Shown piece by piece: positions 36,556 through 44,710 of a stretch of 50,362 nucleotides of DNA. The translations under genes were made by a program, and so were the position numbers. This DNA comes from Hahella sp. HN01 (GTDB lineage: Bacteria; Pseudomonadota; Gammaproteobacteria; Pseudomonadales; Oleiphilaceae), in the NCBI RefSeq assembly GCF_018986435.1, contig NZ_JAHMIN010000017.1, forward strand, positions 95,093 to 145,454. The letters run 5' to 3'. The first letter of the stretch is position 1. Each line of letters begins with the position of its first letter. The notes beneath the pieces are model-generated. The model had not been told where the DNA came from, ran no database searches, and worked only from the letters and a program-made list of their open reading frames with translations.

Positions 36556-37002
36556 TCGTTTAACTCTCCAATCGGGCGAAAACCGCCCGCTTCCAAAGGT
36601 CTCACCAATGTCGCTTGCAACGGCGAGTGGTGTAACCTTATTAAATAGAATTCATTTGGCAAAAACGCCCGCTCTGCTTTAATAAAGCGCATCGGGCGCA
36701 ATTGAATATATATGCGACGGCTCAAGCTTTCGCCATCATGTTTTTTACGGTTCTGACGTCAACTTTATCAGGATCGACTCACGCCAGAATAATGCTGTGT
36801 ATGCTAACATGACGCCCACTTATATCGCCACGTGGGTGCGCACGTTGACCCCCTTACATCGGCGACTTATATTTAATTGGACGCCCATGCGCCTACAGTT
36901 TGGTTTTCTAACATTTTTCCGCTTTGATTTGCGTCCGTCATAAGTCGAGGCATGTTAGAAAACTCTTCCTGAAGAACCCTAGCAATACCACTGGAAAAAC
37001 TT
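36556..37002. other. divergent non-coding region between ygfB and the TIGR02449 gene
   Basis: 447 bp. The ygfB side has CGGGCG-AAAAC-CGCCCG (36573-36589) and a nested hairpin CGCCCG..GCTTT-AAT-AAAGC..CGGGCG (36666-36698). The zapA side has a perfect 12-bp inverted repeat GTTTTCTAACAT / ATGTTAGAAAAC (36903-36914 and 36952-36963). It is interleaved with GGACGC / GCGTCC (36879-36884 and 36931-36936). I see no supported gene in it. Confidence 0.6.
36903..36963. repeat. perfect 12-bp inverted repeat with 37-nt spacer
   Basis: The arms GTTTTCTAACAT and ATGTTAGAAAAC pair perfectly and end 39 bp before the TIGR02449 start. They could form a long hairpin in the leader or a two-half-site operator. Confidence 0.6.
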
Positions 37003-37209
37003 ATGGATGTTTCTCAGTTGCAGCAGTTAAGCGATAAAATTGACCGCCTGATACAGAAGTGCAAACAGCTCGAAGCAGATAATCAGGCGCTACGCCAGCT
37101 GCAGGAAGACTGGCAAAAGGAACGCATGCAACTATTACAGAAGAACGATCTGGCCCGCTCCAAAATCGAGGCCATGATCAGTCGTTTGAAAGCTTTGGAG
37201 CAACGTTAA
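37003..37209 (+). CDS. TIGR02449-family coiled-coil protein (ZapB-like)
   Basis: 68 residues, almost entirely one coiled coil (LQQLSDKIDRLIQKCKQLEADNQALR and onward). It matches the small TIGR02449 family located immediately before zapA in Pseudomonas-like genomes. It overlaps the zapA start by one base (TAATG). A role in division-ring assembly with ZapA is suggested by its size, coiled coil and position but is not shown. Confidence 0.88.
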   Translation: MDVSQLQQLSDKIDRLIQKCKQLEADNQALRQLQEDWQKERMQLLQKNDLARSKIEAMISRLKALEQR

Positions 37210-37496
37210 TGAGTCGCACCAACAATACCGCCACCGTCACTATTCTGGACAAGGAGTACTTGGTCGCTTGTCCTCCGGAAGCGCAACGTCAATTGGAAGA
37301 CGCTGCGCGGGCGCTGGATCAGAAAATGAAAGAAATCCGTGCGTCGGGAAAAGTCTACGGCACCGAGAGAATTGCGGTCATGGCCGCCCTGAACCTGACG
37401 TATGATCTAATGCAGCAAGGACAGAAGACCGAGCAGGTCTCTACCACCCTGAGCACGCTTCATGAAAAGCTGGATGCAGCATTGAGAAATAAATAA
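37209..37496 (+). CDS. zapA: cell division protein ZapA
   Basis: 95 residues. The N-terminal VTILDKEYLVACPPEAQRQLEDAARALDQKM is the ZapA head domain, followed by ERIAVMAALNLTYDLM and a C-terminal coiled coil. ZapA bundles FtsZ filaments in the division ring. The order TIGR02449-zapA-6S RNA-cyclo-ligase is conserved in gammaproteobacteria. Confidence 0.93.
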   Translation: MSRTNNTATVTILDKEYLVACPPEAQRQLEDAARALDQKMKEIRASGKVYGTERIAVMAALNLTYDLMQQGQKTEQVSTTLSTLHEKLDAALRNK

Positions 37497-37584
37497 CTTT
37501 ACAAAACATACAATTACGTAATCAAAAAAGAAAAAAATATTGAATATTCCTGGTTCACCCCACTGCTTTTTTTACATTTTTCGT

Positions 37585-37590
37585 TATAAT
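37585..37590 (+). promoter_or_regulatory. -10 element of the 6S RNA promoter
   Basis: A perfect TATAAT lies 8 nt before the predicted 6S RNA 5' end. No good -35 element is seen 16-18 bp upstream. Confidence 0.6.
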
Positions 37591-37597
37591 AGGACCC

Positions 37598-37782
37598 AAG
37601 CTCCCTGAACTGCTCGCCAGTCAGATACGTCCTCGAGCCGATGAATTTTATTATTGGTTACCTCCTGCGAGTGATGTGTGCAAGTCCCTCTTGAAGGGAA
37701 AGCCTAATTCATTCCAGCGGTTACCTCCTTGAACCAAAGGGTTCAAGGGCCACGTCAGACAGCGGCTGTCTCGGGGAGTTTA
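37598..37782 (+). ncRNA. ssrS: 6S RNA
   Basis: The 297-bp gap between zapA and the cyclo-ligase gene is the known place of ssrS. The closing stem pairs CTCCC near 37601 with GGGAG at 37774-37778. The conserved block CTTGAACC-AAAGGGTTCAAGGG (about 37729-37750) matches the E. coli 6S element in the 3' half. An internal purine-rich region gives the open-promoter mimic. 6S RNA binds sigma70 RNA polymerase in stationary phase. The ends are estimated to within about 5 nt. Confidence 0.93.
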
Positions 37783-37793
37783 CTTTTTCTGCT

Positions 37794-38393
37794 ATGAATA
37801 AAGCGTCTATTCGTCGCGCCATGCGCAAAAAACGCAGAGCGCTGACACCCGCCCAACAACGCACCGCCGCCTCCGGCTTGCGAAAATCACTCAACTCAGC
37901 CATCCATCTCAGTCGCAGCGCCCGTTGGGGTCTATATCTCGCCAACGACGGGGAAATTAATCCGCTTCCAACGATTCAGCGCCTGTGGCGCAGAAAGAAA
38001 GCCTGTTACCTTCCCGTGTTACACCCGCTTTACCACAACCGGTTATGGTTCGTTCGGTATCAGCCCGGCGCCAGGCTCAAGCCCAATAAGTACGGCATTC
38101 CTGAACCTGTGCTGCGGGGAGCGAAAAGAGTTCCACCCTGGTCATTGGATGTGGTGTGCTTTCCATTAGTCGCTTTTGATAAGCAGGGGAACCGATTGGG
38201 AATGGGCGGGGGTTATTACGATCGCACCTTTGCTGACCGCCGAGTCGTTATCAAGAGACCGAAATTGATTGGGTTCGCTCATCACTTCCAGCAACTTCCA
38301 GAACTACCCCACGAGCCCTGGGATATTCCACTGTCCGCCGTCGCTACGGATCAGCAGTTGCACCGCTTCAGAAACAAAAAAGCCCTGCGTTAA
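37794..38393 (+). CDS. ygfA: 5-formyltetrahydrofolate cyclo-ligase
   Basis: 199 residues. RRAMRKKRRALTPAQQ at the N terminus, YKPVLHP-like YLPVLHPLYHNRLWFVRY in the core, and the substrate loop DKQGNRLGMGGGYYDRTF identify the MTHFS family. It converts 5-formyl-THF to 5,10-methenyl-THF using ATP. It begins 12 bp after the 6S RNA and is probably made from the same primary transcript, as in E. coli. The stop lies in a bidirectional terminator. Confidence 0.94.
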   Translation: MNKASIRRAMRKKRRALTPAQQRTAASGLRKSLNSAIHLSRSARWGLYLANDGEINPLPTIQRLWRRKKACYLPVLHPLYHNRLWFVRYQPGARLKPNKYGIPEPVLRGAKRVPPWSLDVVCFPLVAFDKQGNRLGMGGGYYDRTFADRRVVIKRPKLIGFAHHFQQLPELPHEPWDIPLSAVATDQQLHRFRNKKALR

Positions 38394-38405
38394 CAGGGCT
38401 TTTTT
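38376..38405. terminator. bidirectional terminator
   Basis: AAAAAAGCCCTG-CGTTAA-CAGGGCTTTTTT is a perfect stem with T-runs in both orientations. It can end the plus-strand cyclo-ligase message, whose stop is in the loop, and the minus-strand small gene at 38428-38571. Confidence 0.85.
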
Positions 38406-38427
38406 CGAATCGTCAGGAAGACAGGGA

Positions 38428-38571
38428 CTAATTAACGTCCTCGCCAGCGACAGAAACATATGTGGGCGACGTACGTGCTTCCTTGTGGCCAAAGGTTGTG
38501 AAGCCGCTGACGACCAACCCAAGGCAAAATACGATCACAAGCGTAAGCATGACGTCAGGCTTGCGCTTCAT
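38428..38571 (-). CDS. small single-pass membrane protein (47 aa), uncharacterised
   Basis: 47 codons, too short for most automated calls. The start is ATG at 38571 with a GGGGG site just upstream (38576-38580). The protein starts with basic MKRKPD, then one hydrophobic helix (about residues 8-24, VMLTLVIVFCLGLVVSG), then a polar tail ending VAGEDVN, probably outside the cytoplasm. It has a plausible promoter with TATAAT (38645-38650), an FNR-type box (38672-38685) and a shared terminator downstream. I do not recognise a family. The full set of expression signals makes a real gene likely. Confidence 0.7.
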   Translation of the reverse strand: MKRKPDVMLTLVIVFCLGLVVSGFTTFGHKEARTSPTYVSVAGEDVN

Positions 38572-38644
38572 GCATCCCCCTAATTTTCATTGGCGTTTTT
38601 TTAATTTTATAAATCAGACAAATAGGTAATTGTCTTAACTTGAA

Positions 38645-38650
38645 ATTATA
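38645..38650 (-). promoter_or_regulatory. -10 element for the small membrane protein
   Basis: TATAAT on the minus strand. The predicted start is near 38638, giving a leader of about 67 nt. The -35 region is poor, as is common for activator-dependent promoters. Confidence 0.55.
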
Positions 38651-38671
38651 GAAAAGTATTGTAACTCCTGC

Positions 38672-38685
38672 CTGATTTAAATCAA
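38672..38685 (-). promoter_or_regulatory. FNR/Anr box
   Basis: TTGATTTAAATCAG on the minus strand matches the consensus TTGAT-N4-ATCAA at 9 of 10 positions. Its centre is about 41 bp upstream of the start predicted from the TATAAT, which is the standard class II FNR activation position. Confidence 0.6.
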
Positions 38686-38742
38686 AGCTTTAAAACGCAA
38701 TAGTGTGACCGTTTCTGCCTTTATATTAAAACCTCTTAATTA

Positions 38743-40260
38743 TCAGGCACCTAGAAACAGTTTATAGGCAGGATTATTGGTCTCCTCCCAATACCGGAAA
38801 CCAACGGTATCCAGCATTTTCCGGAACTCCGCCATTTCGTCATCGTTCACCTGCGCGCCCATTAAAACACGACTATAAGCGGCGCCATGATTACGATAAT
38901 GAAACATGGTGATATTCCAGCGAGCGCCAAAAGCCATGAGGAACTTCATCAACGCCCCGGGACGCTCCGGAAATTCAAAACGGAAAACCTTCTCGTTGGT
39001 TAACGCTGGCGAATGCCCTCCCACCATGTGGCGGATGTGCATTTTGGCGACTTCGTTATCAGTGAGATCAAGCACCGAGTAACCTTTTTCCTCCAGTGCG
39101 CCAACCAACTCTTTGCGCTCTTCCAGACCAGAGCTGATCTGAACGCCAACAAAGATCTGCGCTTCCGTCGCATCACAATAACGGTAGTTAAACTCGGTGA
39201 TATTACGGCGACTTAACGCCTGGATGAAACGCTTGTAACTACCTGGGCGCTCTGGAATTCTCACCGCAAGAATCGCCTCGCGCTCCTCACCGACTTCAGT
39301 GCGCTCAGTGATATAACCCAGGCGGTCGAAGTTCATGTTCGCGCCGCTTACAATGGCTATCAGGTTTTCGTCCTGAATTTTTTCTCTCGCCACGTACTTC
39401 TTCAGACCGGCAATCGCCAATGCGCCAGCTGGCTCAGCGATAGAGCGGGTATCCTCAAAGACATCTTTAATGCCTGCGCAGATTTCGTCTGTGGAGACCA
39501 GAACGACTTCATCCACATACTGACGACACACTTCCCATGGAGCCTTACCGATCTGTTTGACGGCGACGCCATCGGCGAAGATGCCGACTTCCGGCAAGGT
39601 CACCCGTTTGCCTGCCTTCAATGCAGCATGGAGGCAGTTGGAGTCTTCCGGTTCTACGCCTATGACTTTGACATCCGGACGCAAGTACTTGATGTAGGCA
39701 GCGACGCCCGCGATCAAACCCCCGCCGCCAACGGGAACGAACACAGCATGAATAGGAGACGTGTGTTGCCACATAATCTCCATGCCCACCGTGCCCTGAC
39801 CCGCAATCACCTCTTCGTCGTCGTAAGGAGGTATATAGATGTAGCCTTTTTCTTTGACCAGCGTTTGCGCATGCGCCGCCGCTTCGTCAAAGGCGTCCCC
39901 TTTCAGCACCACTTTCGCGCCCTTCGCCCGCACGGAATTCACTTTGATTTCCGGCGTGGTTTGCGGCATCACGATAGTTGCTTTGACGCCCAACTTTTGC
40001 GCCGCCAGCGCCAGCCCTTGGGCGTGGTTGCCCGCAGACGCAGCAATCACGCCTTTTTCTTTAGCAATCGCGGAAAGTTGCGCCAGCTTGTTATAAGCGC
40101 CGCGTAACTTGAAAGAGAAAACAGGCTGCAGGTCCTCACGCTTCAATAGAATATGATTATTGAACCTGTGGCTCAGCAGGTGGGCCGACTCCAAAGGAGA
40201 CTCTATCGCAACATCATAGACTTTGGCGTCCAGGATCTTTTTTATATATCGGTGGGGCAT
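38743..40260 (-). CDS. ilvA: threonine ammonia-lyase, biosynthetic
   Basis: 505 residues. The PLP lysine is K51 in FSFKLRGAYNKL, the glycine-rich PLP phosphate loop is PVGGGGLIAG, and ASAGNHAQGLA is conserved. The C-terminal third contains two ACT-like regulatory domains (around EREAILAVRIPERPGSYKRF and TNEKVFRFEFPERPGALMKF), so isoleucine feedback inhibition is expected. It makes 2-oxobutanoate from threonine at the start of isoleucine synthesis. It is divergent from rpiA, the same pairing as in Pseudomonas. Confidence 0.96.
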   Translation of the reverse strand: MPHRYIKKILDAKVYDVAIESPLESAHLLSHRFNNHILLKREDLQPVFSFKLRGAYNKLAQLSAIAKEKGVIAASAGNHAQGLALAAQKLGVKATIVMPQTTPEIKVNSVRAKGAKVVLKGDAFDEAAAHAQTLVKEKGYIYIPPYDDEEVIAGQGTVGMEIMWQHTSPIHAVFVPVGGGGLIAGVAAYIKYLRPDVKVIGVEPEDSNCLHAALKAGKRVTLPEVGIFADGVAVKQIGKAPWEVCRQYVDEVVLVSTDEICAGIKDVFEDTRSIAEPAGALAIAGLKKYVAREKIQDENLIAIVSGANMNFDRLGYITERTEVGEEREAILAVRIPERPGSYKRFIQALSRRNITEFNYRYCDATEAQIFVGVQISSGLEERKELVGALEEKGYSVLDLTDNEVAKMHIRHMVGGHSPALTNEKVFRFEFPERPGALMKFLMAFGARWNITMFHYRNHGAAYSRVLMGAQVNDDEMAEFRKMLDTVGFRYWEETNNPAYKLFLGA

Positions 40261-40351
40261 GATGGGAATTTACTAAATCGCTAGCGGAATTAAGCGCCAA
40301 ATAATATCGGCATTACGGACCCAACGTCTACTATTGATGGGATGCGAGGTC

Positions 40352-40357
40352 TATAAT
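40352..40357 (+). promoter_or_regulatory. -10 element for rpiA
   Basis: A perfect TATAAT lies 24 bp before the rpiA start. A TTGATG occurs only 12 bp upstream, so the -35 element is unclear. Confidence 0.4.
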
Positions 40358-40381
40358 TCCCAAATTTTTGAGGGCGGGCTT

Positions 40382-41059
40382 ATGAACCAGGACGAATTAA
40401 AGCAGGCAGTCGCAAAAGCGGCGCTGGAATACATCAAACCCCATTTGCAGACAGATACCATTCTTGGTATCGGGACAGGCTCCACGGCCAACTATTTTAT
40501 CGACGCCTTGGCGGAAGTAAGAACTCAGTTCGAGGGAGCGGTCGCCAGCTCAGAGGCTTCCGCCGAACGTTTGAAGAAACACAATATTCCCGTCTATGAG
40601 CTTAACGCCGTTTCCGGCTTGGAGTTCTACATTGACGGCGCTGACGAAACCAACCCACGCCTGGAGCTGATCAAGGGCGGCGGAGCGGCATTGACTCGCG
40701 AGAAAATCGTCGCTGCTAACGCCAAAACCTTTATCTGTATCGCCGACGAATCCAAATGGGTCGGCGTGCTCGGCGACTTCCCACTGCCGATCGAAGTCAT
40801 CCCCATGGCGCGCAGCTATGTGGCCAGGGAGCTGGTGAAGCTGGGCGGCGACCCGGTCTATCGAGAAGGCTGTGTGACGGACAATGGCAATATTATCCTC
40901 GACGTGTTCAATCTGCGCATTCTGGAGCCAGTAAAACTGGAGCAGCAGATCAATCAAATCACTGGCGTGGTCACCAACGGCCTGTTCGCCATGCGCCCAG
41001 CTGACGTACTCCTGCTGGGGTCGCAGGAAGGCGTAAAGACAATCAAAGCCAACGACTGA
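40382..41059 (+). CDS. rpiA: ribose-5-phosphate isomerase A
   Basis: 225 residues from the ATG at 40382, with a GAGGGCGGG site; the frame opening at 40334 lacks similarity upstream. [15 protein letters not shown] is the phosphate-binding loop, YIDGADETN holds the catalytic aspartates, and [12 protein letters not shown] holds the catalytic lysine/glutamate region. It interconverts ribose-5-phosphate and ribulose-5-phosphate in the pentose phosphate pathway. A terminator follows at 41069-41098. Confidence 0.96.
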   Translation: MNQDELKQAVAKAALEYIKPHLQTDTILGIGTGSTANYFIDALAEVRTQFEGAVASSEASAERLKKHNIPVYELNAVSGLEFYIDGADETNPRLELIKGGGAALTREKIVAANAKTFICIADESKWVGVLGDFPLPIEVIPMARSYVARELVKLGGDPVYREGCVTDNGNIILDVFNLRILEPVKLEQQINQITGVVTNGLFAMRPADVLLLGSQEGVKTIKAND

Positions 41060-41068
41060 TTGAGAATC

Positions 41069-41098
41069 TGGCGCGCTCCCAGGATCGCGCCATTTATC
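41069..41098 (+). terminator. terminator of rpiA
   Basis: TGGCGCG and CGCGCCA arms around a 10-nt loop are followed by TTTATCT, 10 bp past the rpiA stop. Confidence 0.6.
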
Positions 41099-41195
41099 TC
41101 TCCCGCCTCCAGTCGACCAAAGCGTCTTTCAAAATCCTCTCAGGATTCGGTATTTACCCATTTTTCAGAATCCCTCTATTCTCTCCTCTCTCCCT

Positions 41196-41231
41196 CAATC
41201 AAAAAACAAGCGCTTGCTTGGTTTTTGATTG
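41196..41231. promoter_or_regulatory. nested palindrome upstream of the acyl-CoA dehydrogenase
   Basis: Perfect outer arms CAATCAAAAA (41196-41205) and TTTTTGATTG (41222-41231) enclose a 10-bp palindrome CAAGCGCTTG (41207-41216). The inner part fits the layout of TetR operators at fatty acid or steroid degradation genes (CAAG-N2-CTTG type). The site ends 45 bp before the gene. Confidence 0.5.
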
Positions 41232-41276
41232 ATCGATAATCTGAGCCCTGATAACAACTAGATAAGGGATTTGCGC

Positions 41277-42407
41277 ATGTTCAACGAGACTCATCAAATG
41301 GCGCGGCGCACAACCGCCGCATTCATCAAACAACATGTCGCGCCTTATATTCAGGAATGGGAGGAAGCAGGCTCGTTTCCTCGGGAAATCTATCGTCTTG
41401 CGGGAGAGGCCGGCGTACTGGGCGTTGGCTTCAATGAAAAGTGGGGGGGCTCTGGCGAAAGCGATATATTGATGAAGGTCGCTGTCAGCGAAGAGCTCAT
41501 GCGCAGCACTTCTGGCGGCTTTGTCGCCAGCCTGGGGTCATTGGATATTGCCTTGCCGCCCATTGCCCGGTGGGGCAGTTCTATACTGCAGGATAAAGTG
41601 ATTCCACCTGTGCTCCAGGGCGAAAAAATCGCCGCGCTCGCCATTACAGAACCAGGTGGGGGTTCCGATGTCGCCAATCTGCAAACTCGCGCCGTACTAG
41701 AGGGTGACGCTTATCGTATCAATGGCTCCAAAACATTCATCACCAGCGGCCATCGGGCAGACTTCTACACGGTGGCCGTACGCACCGGCGGAGAAGGCCA
41801 CGCGGGCATCAGCCTGATTTTGGTGGAGCGGGAGCGAGAGGGATTTAGCACGGGCCAACCCCTGAAAAAGATGGGCTGGTGGGCGAGCGATACAGCAGAG
41901 CTGTTTTTTAATGACTGCCTTGTTCCGGCTGAAAATCTCATCGGTCCCGAAAACAGTGGTTTTATCGCCATTATGAGCAACTTCTTGATGGAGCGCCTCG
42001 CGCTTTCCATCATGGGCTATATGACCGCGCAAATCGCTTATGAACAGGCATTGAGCTACGCCCGTCAGCGCGACGCGTTTGGTAGAAAAATCGCCAAGTT
42101 TCAGGTTATCAAGCATCGCCTGGTCGAAATGGCGACAAAGGTCGAGATTGCTCGCAACTACACATTGAATATTGCTCAACGCATACAAAACGGCGACAAC
42201 CCGATCAAAGAAGTCGCCATGGCGAAGAACTTTTGTTCTCAGGCCGCCCAAGAGGTAACGGACGCCGCCGTACAGATTCATGGCGGCATGGGCTACATGC
42301 GCGAGTCCGTAGTGGAGCGGCTATACAGGGACGCCCGCATACTCAGCATTGGCGGCGGCTCCACCGAAATCATGAACGAGATTATCGCCAAGCAACTCGG
42401 TCTCTAA
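41277..42407 (+). CDS. acyl-CoA dehydrogenase, long-chain/isovaleryl type
   Basis: 376 residues from the ATG at 41277 with an AAGGG site 8 nt upstream. FAD-binding motifs ALAITEPGGGSDVANLQT and GSKTFITSGHRADFY are clear. The usual catalytic Glu in the C-terminal YEGT motif is replaced (SIGGGSTEIM). A glutamate at 256 (QIAYEQALSYARQRDAFG) takes the place used by long-chain and isovaleryl-CoA dehydrogenases. It oxidises an acyl-CoA to the enoyl-CoA and needs an electron-transfer flavoprotein. It stands alone between rpiA and ppa under its own promoter region, with no other beta-oxidation genes near, so chain length is not settled. Confidence 0.88.
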   Translation: MFNETHQMARRTTAAFIKQHVAPYIQEWEEAGSFPREIYRLAGEAGVLGVGFNEKWGGSGESDILMKVAVSEELMRSTSGGFVASLGSLDIALPPIARWGSSILQDKVIPPVLQGEKIAALAITEPGGGSDVANLQTRAVLEGDAYRINGSKTFITSGHRADFYTVAVRTGGEGHAGISLILVEREREGFSTGQPLKKMGWWASDTAELFFNDCLVPAENLIGPENSGFIAIMSNFLMERLALSIMGYMTAQIAYEQALSYARQRDAFGRKIAKFQVIKHRLVEMATKVEIARNYTLNIAQRIQNGDNPIKEVAMAKNFCSQAAQEVTDAAVQIHGGMGYMRESVVERLYRDARILSIGGGSTEIMNEIIAKQLGL

Positions 42408-42425
42408 GCTCGGACAGACGCCTTA

Positions 42426-42455
42426 TTGGTTTTAGCGGGGCAAAGCTCCTATAAT
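42426..42455 (+). promoter_or_regulatory. sigma70 promoter of ppa
   Basis: TTGGTT (42426-42431) and TATAAT (42450-42455) with an 18-bp spacer, ending 39 bp before the start codon. Confidence 0.6.
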
Positions 42456-42494
42456 TTGCTGCCCAGCTTTTTAATAGAATGGAAAGTACAGATT

Positions 42495-43022
42495 ATGAAC
42501 TTTGACAATATTTCCGCAGGTAAAGAACTGCCAGACGATATTAACGTCGTAATTGAAATTCCTGCGCAAAGCAGCCCGATTAAATACGAAATCGACAAAG
42601 ACTCCGGTGCGGTAGTTGTCGACCGTTTCATGGCCACGCCCATGTTCTATCCCTGCAACTACGGCTTTATTCCTCACACGCTGTCTGACGACGGCGACCC
42701 GCTGGATGTGTTGGTTGTTGCGCCCTACCCAATCCAGCCAGGCGCAGTGATCCGTTGCCGTCCAATCGGTGTGTTGAACATGACTGACGAAGCTGGTGAA
42801 GACGCCAAGCTGCTGGCGGTTCCTCACTCCAAGCTGACTCCGCTGTACAAAAACGTCAACGAGCCGACTGACCTGCCTGAACTGCTGATCAAGCAGATCG
42901 AGCATTTCTTTGAGAACTACAAGGATCTTGAAGAAGGCAAGTGGGTGAAAATCGCTGGATGGGCGGACCGCGAAGCAGCCCGTAAGGCGATTCAAGACGC
43001 AGCGGCGGCCTACAAAGGTTAA
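42495..43022 (+). CDS. ppa: inorganic pyrophosphatase
   Basis: 175 residues from the ATG at 42495, the family's usual length; the frame opening at 42426 includes the promoter. The signature [10 protein letters not shown] binds the catalytic metals, with [12 protein letters not shown] before it and [20 protein letters not shown] after. It hydrolyses pyrophosphate to phosphate in the cytoplasm and so drives biosynthetic reactions. A strong hairpin terminator follows. Confidence 0.96.
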   Translation: MNFDNISAGKELPDDINVVIEIPAQSSPIKYEIDKDSGAVVVDRFMATPMFYPCNYGFIPHTLSDDGDPLDVLVVAPYPIQPGAVIRCRPIGVLNMTDEAGEDAKLLAVPHSKLTPLYKNVNEPTDLPELLIKQIEHFFENYKDLEEGKWVKIAGWADREAARKAIQDAAAAYKG

Positions 43023-43030
43023 CTGATGCG

Positions 43031-43058
43031 GACTGGCGACGCTTCTGCGTCGCCAGTC
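43031..43058. terminator. terminator between ppa and hldE
   Basis: A perfect 12-bp stem GACTGGCGACGC-TTCT-GCGTCGCCAGTC starts 8 bp after the ppa stop. It is followed by a pyrimidine-rich run rather than a pure T-run, and lies in the convergent gap so it may serve both genes. Confidence 0.7.
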
Positions 43059-43098
43059 ATTCCCCTTCCTTAAAGCAGGCCATCACAATGCGTAGCGA

Positions 43099-44532
43099 CT
43101 ACTTGTCCTGATCCTTGCGAATCTTTTCAACGATGGCGGTGGTTGAACAGTTATCCAAAAAGTCCAACGCCCGAACCTCTCCACCATAACCTTCGACGAT
43201 CTCCCAACCGACGACTTGTTCTTTGCTGTAGTCGCCGCCTTTCACCAGGATATCCGGCTTCAGAATCTCCAATAAACGCTCTGGCGTGTCATCTTCATAC
43301 CAGGTAACCCAGTCCACTGCTTCCAGCCCAGCGAGCACGGCCATCCTGCGTTCGAGAGGGTTAATCGGGCGCGCGGGTCCTTTCAAACGGCTCACAGAGG
43401 CGTCGCTGTTAATGGCAACGACCAATCGGTCCCCCAGCTTTCGCGCCTGATCCAGATATCCCACATGGCCAGCGTGAATAATATCGAAACACCCGTTCGT
43501 GAAGACAATTTTCTCACCATGGGCGCGTGCGTCGTCCAACGCCACCTTTAATTGCTCAACCGTCATCGCGCCACGCCCAGCGCCTTGCTCCTGCTGCACT
43601 GCGCGACGCAATTCCGGCGCACTAACTGAAGCCGTACCCAGTTTGCCCACAACAATGCCGGCGGCAATATTGGCAAGCGCCACCGCTTGCCCCATTTCAC
43701 TACCTGCCGCCAATGCGGCCGCAAGCACGGAGATAACCGTATCGCCTGCGCCAGTAACATCGAAGACTTCTTTCGCCTGGGCAGGCAAATGCAGCTCGGG
43801 TCGTCCCGCTCTCAACAGGGTCATCCCCTGTTCACTGCGCGTCACCAGCAGCGCTTCAAGCTCCAGCTCTTCAACCAGCTTTAAGCCTCGCTGAACCAGT
43901 TCCGCCTCGCTTGCACAATGCCCTACCACTGCTTCAAATTCAGATAAGTTAGGGGTGATCAAAGTTGCGCCGCGATACTTCTCAAAGTCACTGCCCTTAG
44001 GGTCGACCAACACGGGGATTTGTTTGCTTCGCGCCAATTGAATAAAAGCTTGCGGATCGCGTAAGGCGCCCTTGCCGTAATCGGACAATATCAAAGCCCC
44101 TGCGCCGGCTAACTGGCCTGCGACTTTCTTTTCCAGCGGCTCCTGCGGAACGCCAGCGAAGCTCTCTTCGAAATCCATGCGAATCAACTGCTGATGACGA
44201 CTGACCACCCGCAGCTTGGTGATGGTCGGTAGAGTCTCGTGCTCCTGAAAATCCGCCAATATGCCAGCTGACTCCATTCGCGCCGCCAGTGACTGCGCAG
44301 CTTCATCTTTACCCGTTACCCCCAAAATCACCGCCGCACTGCCTAGCGCAGCGATGTTCAAGGCCACGTTAGCTGCGCCACCGGGCCGGTCTTCCAACTG
44401 CTCCACTTTGACGACGGGCACCGGCGCTTCAGGAGAAATCCTTGATGTCGCACCGTACCAGTAGCGGTCCAGCATAACGTCGCCAACCACTACGACCCGT
44501 GAATTCTGAAACATTGGAAGCTGTATCTGCAT
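43099..44532 (-). CDS. hldE: bifunctional heptose-7-phosphate kinase / heptose-1-phosphate adenylyltransferase
   Basis: 477 residues from the ATG at 44532 ([11 protein letters not shown]), which aligns with the E. coli start; the ATG at 44559 is less likely. The N-terminal ribokinase-like domain has [22 protein letters not shown] and DVTGAGDTV. The C-terminal nucleotidyltransferase domain has [17 protein letters not shown]. It makes ADP-heptose precursor for the lipopolysaccharide inner core. The neighbouring heptosyltransferase and lipid A acyltransferase genes form the same pathway on the opposite strand. Confidence 0.95.
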   Translation of the reverse strand: MQIQLPMFQNSRVVVVGDVMLDRYWYGATSRISPEAPVPVVKVEQLEDRPGGAANVALNIAALGSAAVILGVTGKDEAAQSLAARMESAGILADFQEHETLPTITKLRVVSRHQQLIRMDFEESFAGVPQEPLEKKVAGQLAGAGALILSDYGKGALRDPQAFIQLARSKQIPVLVDPKGSDFEKYRGATLITPNLSEFEAVVGHCASEAELVQRGLKLVEELELEALLVTRSEQGMTLLRAGRPELHLPAQAKEVFDVTGAGDTVISVLAAALAAGSEMGQAVALANIAAGIVVGKLGTASVSAPELRRAVQQEQGAGRGAMTVEQLKVALDDARAHGEKIVFTNGCFDIIHAGHVGYLDQARKLGDRLVVAINSDASVSRLKGPARPINPLERRMAVLAGLEAVDWVTWYEDDTPERLLEILKPDILVKGGDYSKEQVVGWEIVEGYGGEVRALDFLDNCSTTAIVEKIRKDQDK

Positions 44533-44710
44533 GCCCGTCCTCAAAATTGAAGCCTTCATTTATCTGTTTGCGATGGAAGGATCGCGCCGCAATATTAGCA
44601 CGCCTCTCCCCCTCACAGCACCTTACCGCTCCGTCAACTGGCTAGACAAACTGGAGAGCCGGGCGGGATCGGGCTAAAATGCGCTTCTTTTGTTTTGGGA
44701 ACGCCGTTAA

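Noticed and set aside
36809-36943. 44-residue plus-strand frame starting at ATG 36809
   Set aside because: No ribosome binding site, no hydrophobic or family pattern, and it runs into the strong inverted repeats, which better explain the stretch.
38269-38583. 104-codon plus-strand frame past the cyclo-ligase stop
   Set aside because: It runs through the bidirectional terminator and is antisense to the 47-codon minus-strand gene, which has promoter, ribosome binding site and terminator.
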